Below are positions 8,873-19,778 of a stretch of 64,000 nucleotides of DNA, piece by piece; within the stretch, counting starts at the first letter, position 1, and each line of letters begins with the position of its first letter. The notes below the pieces were generated by a model. It did no database searches. It had not been told where the DNA came from and saw only the letters and a list, made by a program, of their open reading frames with translations. Made by a program: the position numbers and the translations under genes. Source of the stretch: Microbacterium hydrocarbonoxydans (GTDB lineage: Bacteria > Actinomycetota > Actinomycetes > Actinomycetales > Microbacteriaceae); assembly GCF_900105205.1 (NCBI RefSeq), contig NZ_FNSQ01000005.1, positions 1,922,001 to 1,986,000 of the forward strand, written 5' to 3'.

Positions 8873-10219
8873 TCAGGACTGCGTGGCTGTCCGCTTGACG
8901 ACCTCGTAGGCGGCGAGCGCCGCCTTGCGGGTCGCCGCCAGATCCACGATGGGCTCGGTCGGCGCATCGGCGGCCCACTGGGAGATGTAGAGGCTCTGTG
9001 GGTCGAACTTCTTCGCCTGCAGCTCGGGGTTGAACACCCGGAAGTACGGTGCGGCATCCGCGCCCGACCCCGCCACCCACTGCCAGTTGAACGGATTGCT
9101 CGCGCCGTCCGCGTCGACGAGCGTGTCCCAGAACCACTCCTCGCCGCGCCGCCAGTCGATCAGCAGGTTCTTGACGAGGAAGGATGCCGTCACCATGCGC
9201 ACCCGGTTGTGCATGAAGCCGGTGTGCCACAGTTCGCGCATGCCGGCATCGACGAGCGGGATGCCCGTCGATCCCCGCTGCCACGCCTCGAGATGAGAGG
9301 GACTCAGCCGCGGCCACGGGAAGGCGTCGTACTGCCGACGGAGGTTCTTCGTGGCGATGTCAGGCGCGTGGAAGGTGGTGTGCCAGGCGAACTCGCGCCA
9401 GCCGAGCTCCGAAAGGAACCCCGCGGTGCCGTGCGCTTCCACGGCCTCGTGCCACACGGTGAACGGGCTCAGCTCGCCCCAGCGCAGGCGTGGGGAGAGG
9501 AGCGAGGTCGCGCCGGCCGAGGGTTCGTCGCGTGCGCGGTCGTAGGCCGGGACGTCGTCCTGCAGGAAGGTGCGCAGCCGCGCGCGTGCGGCAGGTTCCC
9601 CCGGTTCCCAGGTCTCGCGCAGACCGCCGGTCCAGTCGGGGCGGGTGGGCAGCAGACCCCAGTCGTCCAGCTCGTCGGAGGACGGAGGCGGGGTCAGGCC
9701 GTCGAGTGCTCGCGGAGCAGGGAGCGGCGCGCGCGGGGTCGGCAGAGCCAGGCACGCCCGCCAGAACGGCGTGAACACCGAGAAGTGCGTGCCGCTCCCG
9801 GTCGTGACGGTCCACGGCTCGTGCAGCAGCGAGGCCTGGAAGGAGGCGACCTCGACGCCCTCCTCGCGGAGCGAGGATTTCAGGCCAGCATCGATGTCTC
9901 GCTCCGCGCCTCCGTACCGTCGGTTCCAGTACACGGCTCCCGCACCGATGTCGGCGACCGTCTGACTGACGACGCGCTCGGCGGGGCCGCGGCGCAGGGT
10001 GAGGGATCCGCCGAGCTCCTTCACCCGCTCGCGCAGTGATGCCAGCGAGTGGTGCAGCCACCAGCGTGCCGCTCCGCCGTGCGGTCGGATGCCGGGGGAC
10101 TCCTCGTCGAGGACATAGAGGAGCGCGACCGGCTCACCGCGATCCATGGCAGCCCTCAGCGCGGGGTTGTCGGCGAGTCTGAGATCGTCGCGGAGCCAGA
10201 CGAGTGAGGGGGAGGCCAT
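8873..10219 (-). CDS. phr: Deoxyribodipyrimidine photolyase
   Basis: Light-driven repair of UV-induced pyrimidine dimers. The 448-aa product has the usual length. Its N-terminal antenna-binding Rossmann domain (about 1-165) begins LVWLRDDLRLADNP. The FAD domain (about 250-430) shows ELGWREFAWH, HNRVRMVTASFLVKN, DWRRGEEWFWDTL and NPFNWQWVAGSG, which carry the tryptophans used in flavin photoreduction. The ORF is open further upstream, but family similarity begins just after the ATG at 10219. GGAGG lies only one base before that ATG, so initiation may be unusual. A cryptochrome role cannot be excluded from sequence alone. It converges on the lipoprotein gene with 30 bp between stops. Confidence 0.93.
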   Translation of the reverse strand: MASPSLVWLRDDLRLADNPALRAAMDRGEPVALLYVLDEESPGIRPHGGAARWWLHHSLASLRERVKELGGSLTLRRGPAERVVSQTVADIGAGAVYWNRRYGGAERDIDAGLKSSLREEGVEVASFQASLLHEPWTVTTGSGTHFSVFTPFWRACLALPTPRAPLPAPRALDGLTPPPSSDELDDWGLLPTRPDWTGGLRETWEPGEPAARARLRTFLQDDVPAYDRARDEPSAGATSLLSPRLRWGELSPFTVWHEAVEAHGTAGFLSELGWREFAWHTTFHAPDIATKNLRRQYDAFPWPRLSPSHLEAWQRGSTGIPLVDAGMRELWHTGFMHNRVRMVTASFLVKNLLIDWRRGEEWFWDTLVDADGASNPFNWQWVAGSGADAAPYFRVFNPELQAKKFDPQSLYISQWAADAPTEPIVDLAATRKAALAAYEVVKRTATQS

Positions 10220-10296
10220 GCCTCCATTCTCGTGCCCGGTACGACGTGCGGCTCGGGACGCGCCCGGCGGCCGATGGGAACGGTCGCAGCGAGCGC

Positions 10297-10725
10297 TCAG
10301 CGCGAGCGGCGTCGCAAGCGACGGCGCAGAGGACCGCGGTGTGCCGGCTCGGCAGTGCACCACAGCGCCCAGAGCACGAGGACCGGCTGCAGGAAGAGGC
10401 GTCCGAACCGCCGAGCCTCCGTGTCGAGGCCCGGCGTCGACCGGTGCGTCCGCCACTGGTGGACGTTCCCGGGGAGGACCGCGACGAAGAACGCGGCGGT
10501 GGCGATGCCGATCCGTCGGCGCTCTCGCGGCAGCGCCAGCAGCCCCGCAGCCAGAGCGACCTCTGCGGCCCCGGATGCGATCACGATCGCGTCCTTGTCC
10601 AGTCGAGTGATTCTGGTCGCCCAGTCGGGAACGACGACCCTGAACCCTCGCGTGCTCACGAAGTGGACGACGCCGATGGCGCCCAGCGCGAGGGCGAGTA
10701 TCCAACGGGCGGCTGCTCTGACCAT
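10297..10725 (-). CDS. DoxX-like small membrane protein
   Basis: A 142-aa integral membrane protein with about four predicted helices. The pattern GNVHQW followed by a Pro-Gly-Leu-Asp segment and a last helix (FLQPVLVLWALW) is typical of DoxX-like proteins of actinobacteria. The C-terminus is a short Arg-rich tail facing the cytoplasm by the positive-inside rule. Its function is unknown; distant relatives are linked to thiosulfate oxidation or redox stress. It lies upstream of phr on the same strand (77 bp gap) and may be co-transcribed with it. Confidence 0.75.
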   Translation of the reverse strand: MVRAAARWILALALGAIGVVHFVSTRGFRVVVPDWATRITRLDKDAIVIASGAAEVALAAGLLALPRERRRIGIATAAFFVAVLPGNVHQWRTHRSTPGLDTEARRFGRLFLQPVLVLWALWCTAEPAHRGPLRRRLRRRSR

Positions 10726-10779
10726 CCGCTCACGCTACCGTGATCGCCCCGACACCCGACGCTTTGCCACACTGGGTGC

Positions 10780-11139
10780 ATGACCGTCCTGCGCATCAGC
10801 ATCCTCTTCGTGCTCGCCGCCGTCGCCGAGATCGGGGGCGCCTGGTTGATCTGGCAGGCCGTCAAGGAGAACAGGGGCTGGGTGTTCGCAGTGCTCGGCG
10901 TCATGGCGCTCGGGGCCTACGGCTTCCTCGCGGCCCTGCAGCCGGACGCCAACTTCGGTCGTGTGCTCGCCTCCTACGGCGGCGTGTTCATCGCCGGGTC
11001 CCTCGCATGGGGGATCATCGTCGACGGCTTCAAGCCCACGATCTGGGACTGGGTCGGCTCCGCGATCGCGCTGGTCGGCGCGGCCATCATCATCCTGGCT
11101 CCGACGTCGACGGACGCCACGGCGGAGACCGCGCTGTAG
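10780..11139 (+). CDS. YnfA/UPF0060 family membrane protein
   Basis: The 119-aa product has four hydrophobic helices and matches the UPF0060 family: [19 protein letters not shown] at the N-terminus, then [24 protein letters not shown] and [12 protein letters not shown]. The family resembles small-multidrug-resistance transporters, and a multidrug efflux role has been proposed for E. coli YnfA. The substrate here is unknown. ATG at 10780 fits the family start. The gene is divergent from the DoxX-like gene, with 54 bp between the two starts. Confidence 0.9.
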   Translation: MTVLRISILFVLAAVAEIGGAWLIWQAVKENRGWVFAVLGVMALGAYGFLAALQPDANFGRVLASYGGVFIAGSLAWGIIVDGFKPTIWDWVGSAIALVGAAIIILAPTSTDATAETAL

Positions 11140-11197
11140 CGGTCAGCGGCCCCCGGGCATGCGAGTAGCCTAGATCCAGACCCAGATGGAGTGTGCA

Positions 11198-13186
11198 GTG
11201 CCTGAAAATGCTCAGCCGAAAGACGGCTTCGCCCTGTTCTCTGACCGTTCCGTCGTCGCGATGCGCGTCGGCGGCGTCCTCAAGGACCTCGCCGCGACAG
11301 TGACCGATGCCGACGACGTCGAGCCCGTCACCATCGACAGCCCCGACGGGCTGAACATCCTCCGCCACTCGGCCGCGCACGTGCTCGCGCAGGCGGTGCA
11401 GCGCATCAACCCACAGGCGAACCTCGGCATCGGCCCGCCCATCACCGACGGGTTCTACTACGACTTCGGCGTCGACACCCCGTTCACGCCCGAGGACATC
11501 AAGGCCATCACGAAGGAGATGCAGCGCATCATCCGCGAGGGGCAGCGCTTCGTGCGCCGCGTCGTCACCGACGACGAGGCACGGGCCGAGCTCGCCGACG
11601 AGCCGTTCAAGCTCGAGCTCATCGGACTCAAGGGCGGCAAGGAAGCCGCTGAGGGCGCATCGGTCGAGGTCGGCGAGGGCGAGCTGACGATCTACGACAA
11701 CACGACCCGCGACGGCGAGGTCGTCTGGAAGGACCTCTGCCGCGGGCCGCACCTGCCCAACACCCGCATGATCGGCAACGGCTGGGACCTCACCCGCATC
11801 GCCGCCGCCTACTGGCGCGGCAGTGAGAAGAACCCGCAGCTGCAGCGCATCTACGGCACGGCATGGCCGTCGAAGGACGAGCTGCGCGAGTACCAGCACC
11901 GCCTCGAGGAGGCCGCCAAGCGCGACCACCGCCGCCTCGGCAAGGAGCTCGACCTGTTCTCCTTCCCCGAGGAGATCGGCTCCGGTCTCTCGGTCTGGCA
12001 CCCGCGCGGCGGTATCGTGCGCGGCGAGATGGAGCAGCACGCCCGCAAGCGCCACATCGCCGGCGGCTACACCTACGTGTACACCCCGCACATCTCGAAG
12101 GAAGACCTCTTCCTCACCTCGAACCACCTCGTCACCTACAAGGAGGGCATGTACCCGCCGATCGTCATGGACGAAGAACGCGACGACGAGGGCAACATCA
12201 CCAAGCAGGGCCAGGACTACTACCTGAAGCCGATGAACTGCCCGATGCACATCCTGATCTACAAGGAGCGCGCGCGCAGCTACCGCGATCTGCCCCTGCG
12301 GTTCGCGGAGAACGGCACGGTATACCGCAACGAGCTGTCGGGTGCGCTGCACGGCCTCACCCGCGTGCGCGGCTTCACCCAGGACGACTCGCACCTCTTC
12401 GTCACCCCCGACCAGCTCGAGGGCGAGGTCGCGAAGGTCCTGGAGTTCATCCTCTCGATGCTCCGCGACTTCGGCCTCACCGACTTCGAGCTCGAGCTGT
12501 CGATGAAGGACGACGAGAAGTCGAAGTGGATCGGCTCCGACGAGTTCTGGGAGTCCTCGACGGATGCGCTGCGGCGCGTCGCCGTGGCATCCGGTCTGAA
12601 GCTCACCGAGGTGCCGGGAGAGGCCGCGTTCTACGGTCCGAAGATCGACCTGAAGACGCGCGACGCGATCGGCCGCACCTGGCAGCTGTCGACCGTGCAG
12701 GTCGACCCGAACCTGCCCGAGCGCTTCGAGCTCGAGTACATGGACAAGGACGGGCAGAAGAAGCGGCCGATCATGATCCATCGCGCTCTGTTCGGGTCGA
12801 TCGAGCGGTTCTTCGCCATCCTCCTCGAGCACTACGCGGGTGACTTCCCGGTCTGGCTCTCGCCCGTCCAGGTCGTCGGCATCCCCGTCGCCGACGAGTT
12901 CGCCGACTACCTCGGCGAGGTCGTCGACGCCCTGCGCAGCCACGGAGTCCGTGCCGAGCTCGACACCTCCGACGACCGGATGCAGAAGAAGATCCGGACG
13001 CACACCACCGGCAAGGTGCCGCTGCTGCTGATCGCGGGGGAGAAGGACCGCGACGCGGGCACCGTCTCGTTCCGCTACCGCGACGGCACGCAGGAGAACG
13101 GCGTGCCGATCGCCGACGCGGTGGCGCGCATCCGTGCCGCGATCGACGCGCACACCCTCGTGCAGACAGCAGGGGACCTGGCGTGA
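11198..13186 (+). CDS. thrS: Threonine--tRNA ligase
   Basis: Charges tRNA-Thr in the cytoplasm. The 662-aa product has a TGS-like N-terminus, the editing-domain zinc/catalytic motif H57-SAA-H61, class II core motifs (zinc Cys348 in NCPMH, the [11 protein letters not shown] region, and [13 protein letters not shown] near residue 526) and a C-terminal anticodon-binding domain. I chose GTG 11198 because GGAG lies 6 bp upstream. An in-frame ATG at 11186 would add four residues but has no good ribosome-binding site. The TGA overlaps the GTG of the HIT gene, so the two are translationally coupled. Confidence 0.95.
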   Translation: MPENAQPKDGFALFSDRSVVAMRVGGVLKDLAATVTDADDVEPVTIDSPDGLNILRHSAAHVLAQAVQRINPQANLGIGPPITDGFYYDFGVDTPFTPEDIKAITKEMQRIIREGQRFVRRVVTDDEARAELADEPFKLELIGLKGGKEAAEGASVEVGEGELTIYDNTTRDGEVVWKDLCRGPHLPNTRMIGNGWDLTRIAAAYWRGSEKNPQLQRIYGTAWPSKDELREYQHRLEEAAKRDHRRLGKELDLFSFPEEIGSGLSVWHPRGGIVRGEMEQHARKRHIAGGYTYVYTPHISKEDLFLTSNHLVTYKEGMYPPIVMDEERDDEGNITKQGQDYYLKPMNCPMHILIYKERARSYRDLPLRFAENGTVYRNELSGALHGLTRVRGFTQDDSHLFVTPDQLEGEVAKVLEFILSMLRDFGLTDFELELSMKDDEKSKWIGSDEFWESSTDALRRVAVASGLKLTEVPGEAAFYGPKIDLKTRDAIGRTWQLSTVQVDPNLPERFELEYMDKDGQKKRPIMIHRALFGSIERFFAILLEHYAGDFPVWLSPVQVVGIPVADEFADYLGEVVDALRSHGVRAELDTSDDRMQKKIRTHTTGKVPLLLIAGEKDRDAGTVSFRYRDGTQENGVPIADAVARIRAAIDAHTLVQTAGDLA

Positions 13187-13731
13187 CGACGCCTTCGGAG
13201 CCGTGGGAGGACGCCGGCGAGTTCGCCGGCGTCCCCGACGAGTTCCAGCGGCTGTGGACCCCGCACCGGATGGCGTATATCCAGGCCGGCCCCGAGCCGC
13301 TTCGCGAGGAGTGCCCGTTCTGCGAGGCGCCGAAGTTCCCGGATGCCGAGCGGCTGATCGTCGCACGGGGGGAGACGGCCTACGTGCTGCTCAACCTCTT
13401 CCCGTACAACTCCGGTCATCTGCTGGTGTGCCCGTACCGCCACATCGGCACGTACGACCAGGCAACGCCCGAGGAGGTCGCCGAGATCGGCGCCCTCACC
13501 CAGACGGCCATGCGGGTACTGCGGGAGGTGTCGCGCTGTGACGGCTTCAACCTCGGGATGAACCAGGGGGCAGTGGCGGGCGCCGGCGTCGACGGTCACC
13601 TCCACCAGCATGTAGTCCCGCGGTGGACGTCGGATGCGAACTTCTTCCCGATCATCGCGAAGACCAAGGCGCTCCCGCAGCTGCTGGGCGAGGTCCGCGA
13701 CGCCGTCGCCGAGGCCTGGCCCCGGCCGTAG
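13183..13731 (+). CDS. HIT-family nucleotide hydrolase/transferase
   Basis: A 182-aa histidine-triad protein with the catalytic motif H139-L-H141-Q-H143-VVPRW and an upstream CPFCEAP segment that probably binds zinc. Members hydrolyse or phosphorylyse dinucleoside polyphosphates (AP4A-like) or aminoacyl-adenylates. Position directly after thrS, with a GTGA overlap, is conserved in many actinobacteria and suggests handling of adenylate or Ap4A by-products of the synthetase. That link is inferred. The exact substrate cannot be read from sequence. Confidence 0.9.
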   Translation: MTTPSEPWEDAGEFAGVPDEFQRLWTPHRMAYIQAGPEPLREECPFCEAPKFPDAERLIVARGETAYVLLNLFPYNSGHLLVCPYRHIGTYDQATPEEVAEIGALTQTAMRVLREVSRCDGFNLGMNQGAVAGAGVDGHLHQHVVPRWTSDANFFPIIAKTKALPQLLGEVRDAVAEAWPRP

Positions 13732-13741
13732 CGCCACGCGC

Positions 13742-13767
13742 CCCCGGCGGGCAGTGCCCTACCGGGG
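13742..13767. terminator. Hairpin between convergent HIT and pdxY genes
   Basis: CCCCGG (13742-13747) pairs with CCGGGG (13762-13767), and inside it GGGC (13749-13752) pairs with GCCC (13756-13759) around the loop AGT. It lies between the HIT stop and the pdxY stop, so it could end transcription from both sides. There is no U-tract. Confidence 0.55.
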
Positions 13768-13778
13768 AGCCGCCGTGC

Positions 13779-14630
13779 TCAGCGGATCTGGCGCGCGGTG
13801 AACTGCATGCGCGGGTGCGCGTAGAACTCCTGCGCCTCGACCAGCTGCAGCTCCCGCTCGCCCGAATCCAGCGTGGCTGAGAGCAGGTCGAAGACGCTGG
13901 ATGCCGTGCGCTCGAGCGCCGTCTTCGCATCGGACGTCTCGACGTAGTGTGCCGTGAAGAGCGCTGCGGTGACGTCGCCGGAGCCGTTCGCCTTCATCGG
14001 AAGCCGAGGAGTCTGCACGATCCAGGCGCCGGTGGAGTCCGCGACGAGCATCTCGATCGTGCCCTCTTCGCGATCCGGGCGCTCGACGCTGGTCACGAGC
14101 ACGGTGCGCGGCCCCATCGCCATCGCGAGGTCGACCGAGGCGAGGGTGGACTCCAGCGTGTCGGGCTCGGTGCCGGTGAGGAATCCGAGCTCGAACTGGT
14201 TGGGCGTGATGATGTCCGCGACCGGGACGACCTTCTCGCGCAGCAGGATCGGGATCGCCGGGGCGACGAAGCATCCGGACTTCGCGTTGCCCATCACCGG
14301 GTCGCAGGCGTAAACCGCGTCGGGGTTGGCCGCCTTGACCCTCGCGACCGCGTCGATGATCACGTCGCCGATGCCCTCACCGCCCTGGTACCCGCTGAGG
14401 ACCGCATCGATGCCGCCGAAGACGCCGCGCTCCTCGATGCCGGTGATCACTTCGCGGACGTCGTCGGGGGAGATCAGCGGACCGCGCCAGGCGCCGTATC
14501 CGGTGTGGTTGGAGAAGTTCACGGTGTAGACCGGCAGAACCTCGACGCCGATGCGCTGCAGGGGGAAGACGGCGGCGGAGTTGCCGACGTGTCCGTAGGC
14601 GACTGCGGACTGGATGGAGAGCACCTTCAT
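13779..14630 (-). CDS. pdxY: Pyridoxal kinase PdxY
   Basis: Salvage of vitamin B6 by phosphorylating pyridoxal to PLP with ATP. The 283-aa ribokinase-fold protein starts MKVLSIQSAVAYGHVGNSA, carries the substrate-lid region NFSNHTGYGAWRG, the segment CDPVMGNAKSG, and the catalytic anion hole KANGSGDVTAA, whose Asp is the expected base. ATG at 14630 is preceded by an AAGGA stretch. The gene follows the MocR/PdxR regulator by 46 bp on the same strand, so salvage and regulation are probably one transcript facing away from the de novo genes pdxS-pdxT. Confidence 0.93.
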   Translation of the reverse strand: MKVLSIQSAVAYGHVGNSAAVFPLQRIGVEVLPVYTVNFSNHTGYGAWRGPLISPDDVREVITGIEERGVFGGIDAVLSGYQGGEGIGDVIIDAVARVKAANPDAVYACDPVMGNAKSGCFVAPAIPILLREKVVPVADIITPNQFELGFLTGTEPDTLESTLASVDLAMAMGPRTVLVTSVERPDREEGTIEMLVADSTGAWIVQTPRLPMKANGSGDVTAALFTAHYVETSDAKTALERTASSVFDLLSATLDSGERELQLVEAQEFYAHPRMQFTARQIR

Positions 14631-14676
14631 TCTCCGATCCTTTCATTCAGGGCGGGACTGCTCCCGCGGCGGTGGG

Positions 14677-15984
14677 TCATCGCACGGCGGCGACGAGGTC
14701 GGCGACGAGCGTGTCGGCATCCTCATCCGACAGATCGTGCACGGTGAGGCGCAGGTGATGCGAGGGGTCGGCGCGCTCGTCGAGCGCGAAGTCGTCTCCC
14801 GTGCGGGCGAGCCATCCACGCCGCATGAGTCCCTCGGCGACGACGCGAGCCGGCTTCGGCAGGCCGATCCACAGGCTCAGCCCGTCGGGTGTGGGGGAGT
14901 CGAGGCCGTGCTCGCGCAGACGCGCGGCGAAGGCGGCATTGCGTGCGGCATAGTGCTCGCGGGCGTCGGAGATCCGCGCCGTGACCGCTGGATCCGTGAG
15001 CTGGGTCAGAGTCAGTCGCTGCAGCAGGTGGCTCACCCAGGTCGTGCCGGGGCTGAGACGCATCGCCAGGCGTTCAGCGGTGGTGCGGTCGGTCGCCGCG
15101 ATGGCCAGGCACATGTCGGGGCCGAGGAACTTCGACACCGAGCGGACCAGGGCGAATCGCCGATGCGTCGGTCCGATGAGCGATTCGTACGGGCGCTGCG
15201 ACAGCATCGAGAAGTGGTCGTCCTCGATGATCAGCACATATGGATGATCGGCCAGCACAGCCCGCAGCTCGGCCGCCCGCGTGGCGGTGAGGCTCGCACC
15301 CGTGGGGTTCTGCGCCCTGGGCGTGCAGATCACGGCGCGGACGCCCGCATCCAGTGCCGCGCGCAGACCGTCGACCGTCATGCCCTCGTCGTCCACCGGC
15401 ACCGGGACCGCTCGGTAGCCGCCGAGACGCACGGTGTGGATGCTGGCGAGGAAGCACGGGTCCTCCAGGGCCACCGCGTCGTCGCGCATCAGCGCCTGGG
15501 CGAGCAGTCGCTCGACCGCATCCACCGCGCCGCTCGTGATCGTGACGGCGAAGTCGAGGTGACCGAGGTCCTGAGCGATCCACTGCCGCGCCCATTCGTC
15601 GAGCCCACGATCGATGACGGGCTCGCCGTACAGCACCGGGCGCCCGGCGACGGTCGCGAGGGCCTGAGAAGGGTCGGGGATCAATCGCGGGTCCGGATTG
15701 CCCGTCCCCACGTCGCGGAGCACGGTGTCGGAGGCATAGCCCTCCTGCGCGACGGATTCGTGACCGGTGATCACGGTCCCGGCGCGGCCGCGCGAGACGA
15801 CGAGACCCGCCTGCGCGAGCTGACGGTAGGCGGCTACGGCCGTGTTGCGATTGACGCCGAGGGTCGAGGCGAGCTCACGCACCGGAGGCAGCGGGCTGCC
15901 GGGAACGAGGATTCCGCGGTCGCGCAGCGCACGCACACTGTCGGCGATGTCCGCTGCGGTCGTTCCGGTGATCTGGTCGCTCAT
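14677..15984 (-). CDS. pdxR: MocR/PdxR-type GntR-aminotransferase regulator
   Basis: The 435-aa protein joins an N-terminal GntR winged helix (about 1-75, with [20 protein letters not shown]) to a fold-type I aminotransferase-like domain (about 100-435) that senses PLP. The expected PLP lysine is in SVSKFLGPD, and the NPTG motif (QNPTGASLT) is present. PdxR proteins activate pdxST when PLP is low. Its start is 112 bp from pdxS in the opposite direction, and a perfect inverted repeat lies between them. A TAGAAT -10 on the minus strand (complement of 15999-16004) would give a very short leader. The symbol rests on context; other MocR regulators control other genes. Confidence 0.85.
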   Translation of the reverse strand: MSDQITGTTAADIADSVRALRDRGILVPGSPLPPVRELASTLGVNRNTAVAAYRQLAQAGLVVSRGRAGTVITGHESVAQEGYASDTVLRDVGTGNPDPRLIPDPSQALATVAGRPVLYGEPVIDRGLDEWARQWIAQDLGHLDFAVTITSGAVDAVERLLAQALMRDDAVALEDPCFLASIHTVRLGGYRAVPVPVDDEGMTVDGLRAALDAGVRAVICTPRAQNPTGASLTATRAAELRAVLADHPYVLIIEDDHFSMLSQRPYESLIGPTHRRFALVRSVSKFLGPDMCLAIAATDRTTAERLAMRLSPGTTWVSHLLQRLTLTQLTDPAVTARISDAREHYAARNAAFAARLREHGLDSPTPDGLSLWIGLPKPARVVAEGLMRRGWLARTGDDFALDERADPSHHLRLTVHDLSDEDADTLVADLVAAVR

Positions 15985-16024
15985 GGGTCCTCGTGTCGAT
16001 TCTAGGTCGTTCTGGACAGTGCTA

Positions 16025-16046
16025 TCGTTTGGCCTAGATCAAACGA
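16025..16046. promoter_or_regulatory. Predicted PdxR operator between pdxR and pdxS
   Basis: TCGTTTG (16025-16031) and CAAACGA (16040-16046) form a perfect 7-bp inverted repeat with an 8-bp spacer. Further TCGTT half-sites occur at 16007 and 16051. The site lies 21-42 bp upstream of the candidate pdxR -10 and about 50 bp upstream of pdxS, as expected for a shared regulator site. PdxR binding is inferred. Confidence 0.55.
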
Positions 16047-16096
16047 CATTTCGTTCGGTCCGACCCGAACCCGTGCTTCAGCCGACAGGAGCTCCC

Positions 16097-16979
<883 letters not shown>

Positions 16980-16990
<11 letters not shown>

Positions 16991-17588
16991 CCCTCGGGTC
17001 GGAGTCCTGGCGCTGCAGGGCGACGTGCGCGAGCACGCCGCCCTGCTGTCCGGGCTCGGTGCGGACGTCGTCCTGGTGCGTCGTCCTGAGGAGCTCGCCG
17101 CGGTCAGCGGCCTCGTGATCCCCGGGGGAGAATCGAGCGTCATCGACAAGCTGTCCCGCGCCTTCGGCATGCAGGAGCCCATCCGTGACGCGATCGCCGC
17201 AGGACTCCCCGTCTACGGCACGTGCGCCGGACTGATCCTCCTCGCCGACGAGGTGCTCGACGGCATCGCCGGGCAGGAGTCGTTCGGGGGGATGGACATC
17301 GCGGTGCGCCGCAACGCGTTCGGGCGGCAGAACGAGTCGTTCGAGACCTCGCTGTCGGTTCCGGTGCTCGGGGATGCTCCGGTGCGGGCCACGTTCATCC
17401 GCGCACCGATCGTCGATCGCGTCGGGCCGCAGGTCGACGTGCTCGCCGCTCTGCCCGACGGCGGAGTCGTCGCGGTACGGCAGGGGGCGCTGATCGGGAC
17501 GAGCTTCCACCCCGAAGTGGACGGGGAGACGCGCTTCCACGAGCTCCTCCTCGAGAACGCGCGCGCCTACCGTCGTTCGGTCGCCTGA
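16980..17588 (+). CDS. pdxT: Pyridoxal 5'-phosphate synthase glutaminase subunit PdxT
   Basis: Hydrolyses glutamine and channels ammonia to PdxS. The 202-aa class I amidotransferase has the nucleophile Cys82 in YGTCAG and the partner pair His177/Glu179 in SFHPEVD. The early motif [12 protein letters not shown] and the oxyanion segment PGGES are intact. It starts with GTG inside the pdxS end. Its last 22 bp overlap, tail to tail, the decarboxylase gene on the other strand. Confidence 0.97.
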
Positions 17589-18961
17589 ACGACGAGACCG
17601 CGGATGGCCGCGACCGTGCGGTCGATATCATCCCGCGTGGTCGCCCAAGACGACATCGAGCACCGCAGTGCGGCGTGACCGTCCCAGGCGGCACCGGTCA
17701 GCGCCGCGGTGCCCTCGAGGAGCACGGCCTCACCGAGTGCTGTCGTGGCATCGTCGGAATCGAGCCGGAACATCACCTGCGTGTAGTCGACCTCGTTGAG
17801 GACGCGGATGCCGTCGATCGCGGCGAGGCTGGCGGCCATCGCCGCCGCGTTCTCGTGCAGCCGATCGATGAGGTCCGACACGCCGCGCCGACCGAGGCCG
17901 CGCAGCGCCGCCCACGCGGGCACTCCTCGTGCGCGGCGGGAGAGCTCAGGTGTCACGTCCCACGGGTCGAGGCTCGTATAGAGGAGGTAGTCGCCGCCGG
18001 TGCGGAAGGCGGCGATCGAATCGGCCGGATCACGGACGATCGCCATGCCGCAGTCGTACGGCACGTTGAGCGTCTTGTGGGCATCAGTGGCCCAGGAGTC
18101 CGCCGCCGCCATGCCAGCGGTCAGCGGACGCAGCGACTCCGAGGCGGCGGCCCACAGGCCGAAGGCCCCGTCGACGTGCACCCAGGCGCCGTGCTCTTGG
18201 GCGATCGGGATGAGGGAGGAGAAGTCGTCGAAGGCGCCGGTGTGGACCTCTCCCGCCTGCAGGCAGACGATCAACGGGCCCGACGCGTCGGCGAGGATCC
18301 GTTCGAGAGCGTCCGGACGCATCCTCCCCTGATCGTCGGAGTCGACGATCAGGAGCTCCTGCCGCCCGATGCCGAGGAAGCGGGCGGCTCTGTCGATCGA
18401 TCCGTGACGGTGCGCGCCGACGACGAAGCGCAGCCGCGGCGAGTCGCGGATCCCCTGTTCGCTGAGGTCCCATCCTGCTCGGGCGAGGACCGCGTTGCGC
18501 GCGGTCGTCAGACACGTGAAGTTCGCCATCTGGCAGCCGGTGACGAAGCCGACGCTGGAGGAATCCGGAAGGCCGAGGATGTCGAGCATCCAGCGCCCGG
18601 CGACGCGCTCCATGGCGACCGTCGTCGGGGTGAGGGTCGCGGACCCGGAGTTCTGATCCCACGCCGACACGAGCCAGTCGGCGGCCAAGGCCGCAGGATG
18701 TGTGCCGCCGATGACGAAGCCGAAGAACCGTCCTCCGGGGATGGCGACGAGTCCCGGATCCGCAAGACGCGCGATCTCCTCGATCACCGCCTCGGCGTCT
18801 GCGCCCTCGTCGGCGAGCGGGCCGCCGAACGCGTCCAGCATGTCGTCGAGGTTCGCACGCGGCCACACGGGCCGATCATCCAGCGTGCCGAGGAAGTCCA
18901 CGGCGGCGCGGTGCGCGGCGTCGAGGCCGCGGGCTCTGTCTTCGGTGACATCGTCGTCCAT
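17567..18961 (-). CDS. PLP-dependent group II amino-acid decarboxylase
   Basis: A 464-aa fold-type I enzyme of the aromatic-L-amino-acid/glutamate decarboxylase superfamily. PLP-site features are His186 in the GAHRHGSID segment (ring stacking), Asp264 in VHVDGAFG (pyridine nitrogen) and the Schiff-base Lys296 in TDAHKTLNVPYDCG. The substrate is not readable; tyrosine, tryptophan, DOPA or an acidic amino acid are possible, and some relatives are aldehyde synthases. Being next to PLP synthesis may be chance, since it runs convergently into pdxT. The hydrolase 43 bp upstream is on the same strand and could be co-transcribed. Confidence 0.87.
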   Translation of the reverse strand: MDDDVTEDRARGLDAAHRAAVDFLGTLDDRPVWPRANLDDMLDAFGGPLADEGADAEAVIEEIARLADPGLVAIPGGRFFGFVIGGTHPAALAADWLVSAWDQNSGSATLTPTTVAMERVAGRWMLDILGLPDSSSVGFVTGCQMANFTCLTTARNAVLARAGWDLSEQGIRDSPRLRFVVGAHRHGSIDRAARFLGIGRQELLIVDSDDQGRMRPDALERILADASGPLIVCLQAGEVHTGAFDDFSSLIPIAQEHGAWVHVDGAFGLWAAASESLRPLTAGMAAADSWATDAHKTLNVPYDCGMAIVRDPADSIAAFRTGGDYLLYTSLDPWDVTPELSRRARGVPAWAALRGLGRRGVSDLIDRLHENAAAMAASLAAIDGIRVLNEVDYTQVMFRLDSDDATTALGEAVLLEGTAALTGAAWDGHAALRCSMSSWATTRDDIDRTVAAIRGLVVQATERR

Positions 18962-19004
18962 GTGTCCGGACTACACCCGTGCACGGCCTCGCGCCAGAGG
19001 GATA

Positions 19005-19691
19005 TCAGCGGAGACGCCGGTGGGAGAGCAACCAGTCGTAGAACCGCGGGTTCTCGTAGGTCGCGGTCCAGGAATCGTGACCGACGCCAGGGTAACGCGT
19101 GAACTGCACGTCAGCGCCGAGTGAACGGAGCTCAGTCACGATGTGCTCCGTGGCGGAGATCGGCACGACATCATCCGCATCTCCATGGAACGCCCAGACG
19201 GGCAAGCTGCGGATCGGTGCAGCGCTCTGCAGCCAGAGCCCGCCGCAGACGGGCGCGATCGCAGCGAACCGATCGGGATACCGCACCGCCAGGCTCCAGG
19301 TTCCGTAAGCGCCCATGCTGAGTCCGGTCACCGAAATGCGTGCGGCATCCACGCGATGCTCCGCGACGACCTCGTCGAGCAGTACGGAGAGTGTCGAGAG
19401 TTCCGCGACCCACTGGCTCGACGCGCCGCACTGTGGCGTGACGAGGATGAAGGGGAACTCGTGGCCGGCATCCGCCAGCTTCGGTGGGCCGTGCAGCGCG
19501 GCCAGGTCGAGGTCGGAACCCCGTTCGCCTGCACCGTGCAGGAACAGCACGAGCGGCCAGCGCCTGTCCGGGTCGGCGTCGTAGTCGTCCGGCAGATGGA
19601 TCAGGTATCGCAAGGTGTCGGCCGGCATCGGCTCGTGGGCGCGCACCTCGGATGTGCGGAGGACAGGGGCGACGTGTCGGGATCTGCGCAT
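19005..19691 (-). CDS. Alpha/beta hydrolase (esterase/PHB depolymerase-like)
   Basis: A 228-aa alpha/beta hydrolase with the nucleophile elbow GLSMG (Ser125), probable acid Asp174 in HGDADDVVP, and His205 in GVGHDSW. The oxyanion region [11 protein letters not shown] is typical of the prolyl-oligopeptidase-like or poly(3-hydroxybutyrate)-depolymerase-like hydrolases often found in cytosolic esterases. No signal peptide is seen. ATG at 19691 is preceded by AGGATGG. The ORF stays open far upstream, but that part overlaps yebC antisense and is not coding. The substrate is unknown. Confidence 0.85.
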   Translation of the reverse strand: MRRSRHVAPVLRTSEVRAHEPMPADTLRYLIHLPDDYDADPDRRWPLVLFLHGAGERGSDLDLAALHGPPKLADAGHEFPFILVTPQCGASSQWVAELSTLSVLLDEVVAEHRVDAARISVTGLSMGAYGTWSLAVRYPDRFAAIAPVCGGLWLQSAAPIRSLPVWAFHGDADDVVPISATEHIVTELRSLGADVQFTRYPGVGHDSWTATYENPRFYDWLLSHRRLR

Positions 19692-19702
19692 ATGTCCATC
19701 CT

Positions 19703-19728
19703 GAACCACTCGCGTGGTTCGATAGAAT
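19703..19728 (+). promoter_or_regulatory. Inverted repeat and -10 upstream of yebC
   Basis: GAACCAC (19703-19709) and GTGGTTC (19714-19720) are a perfect inverted repeat with loop TCGC, directly followed by TAGAAT (19723-19728), a good -10. The repeat would cover the -35/spacer region of a yebC promoter and lies 12 bp from the divergent hydrolase start. It may be an operator for an unknown regulator. Confidence 0.5.
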
Positions 19729-19778
19729 GGACGATGCCCTGGGCTGAGCCCCGGGGCGGATACGACGAGCGGAGACTT

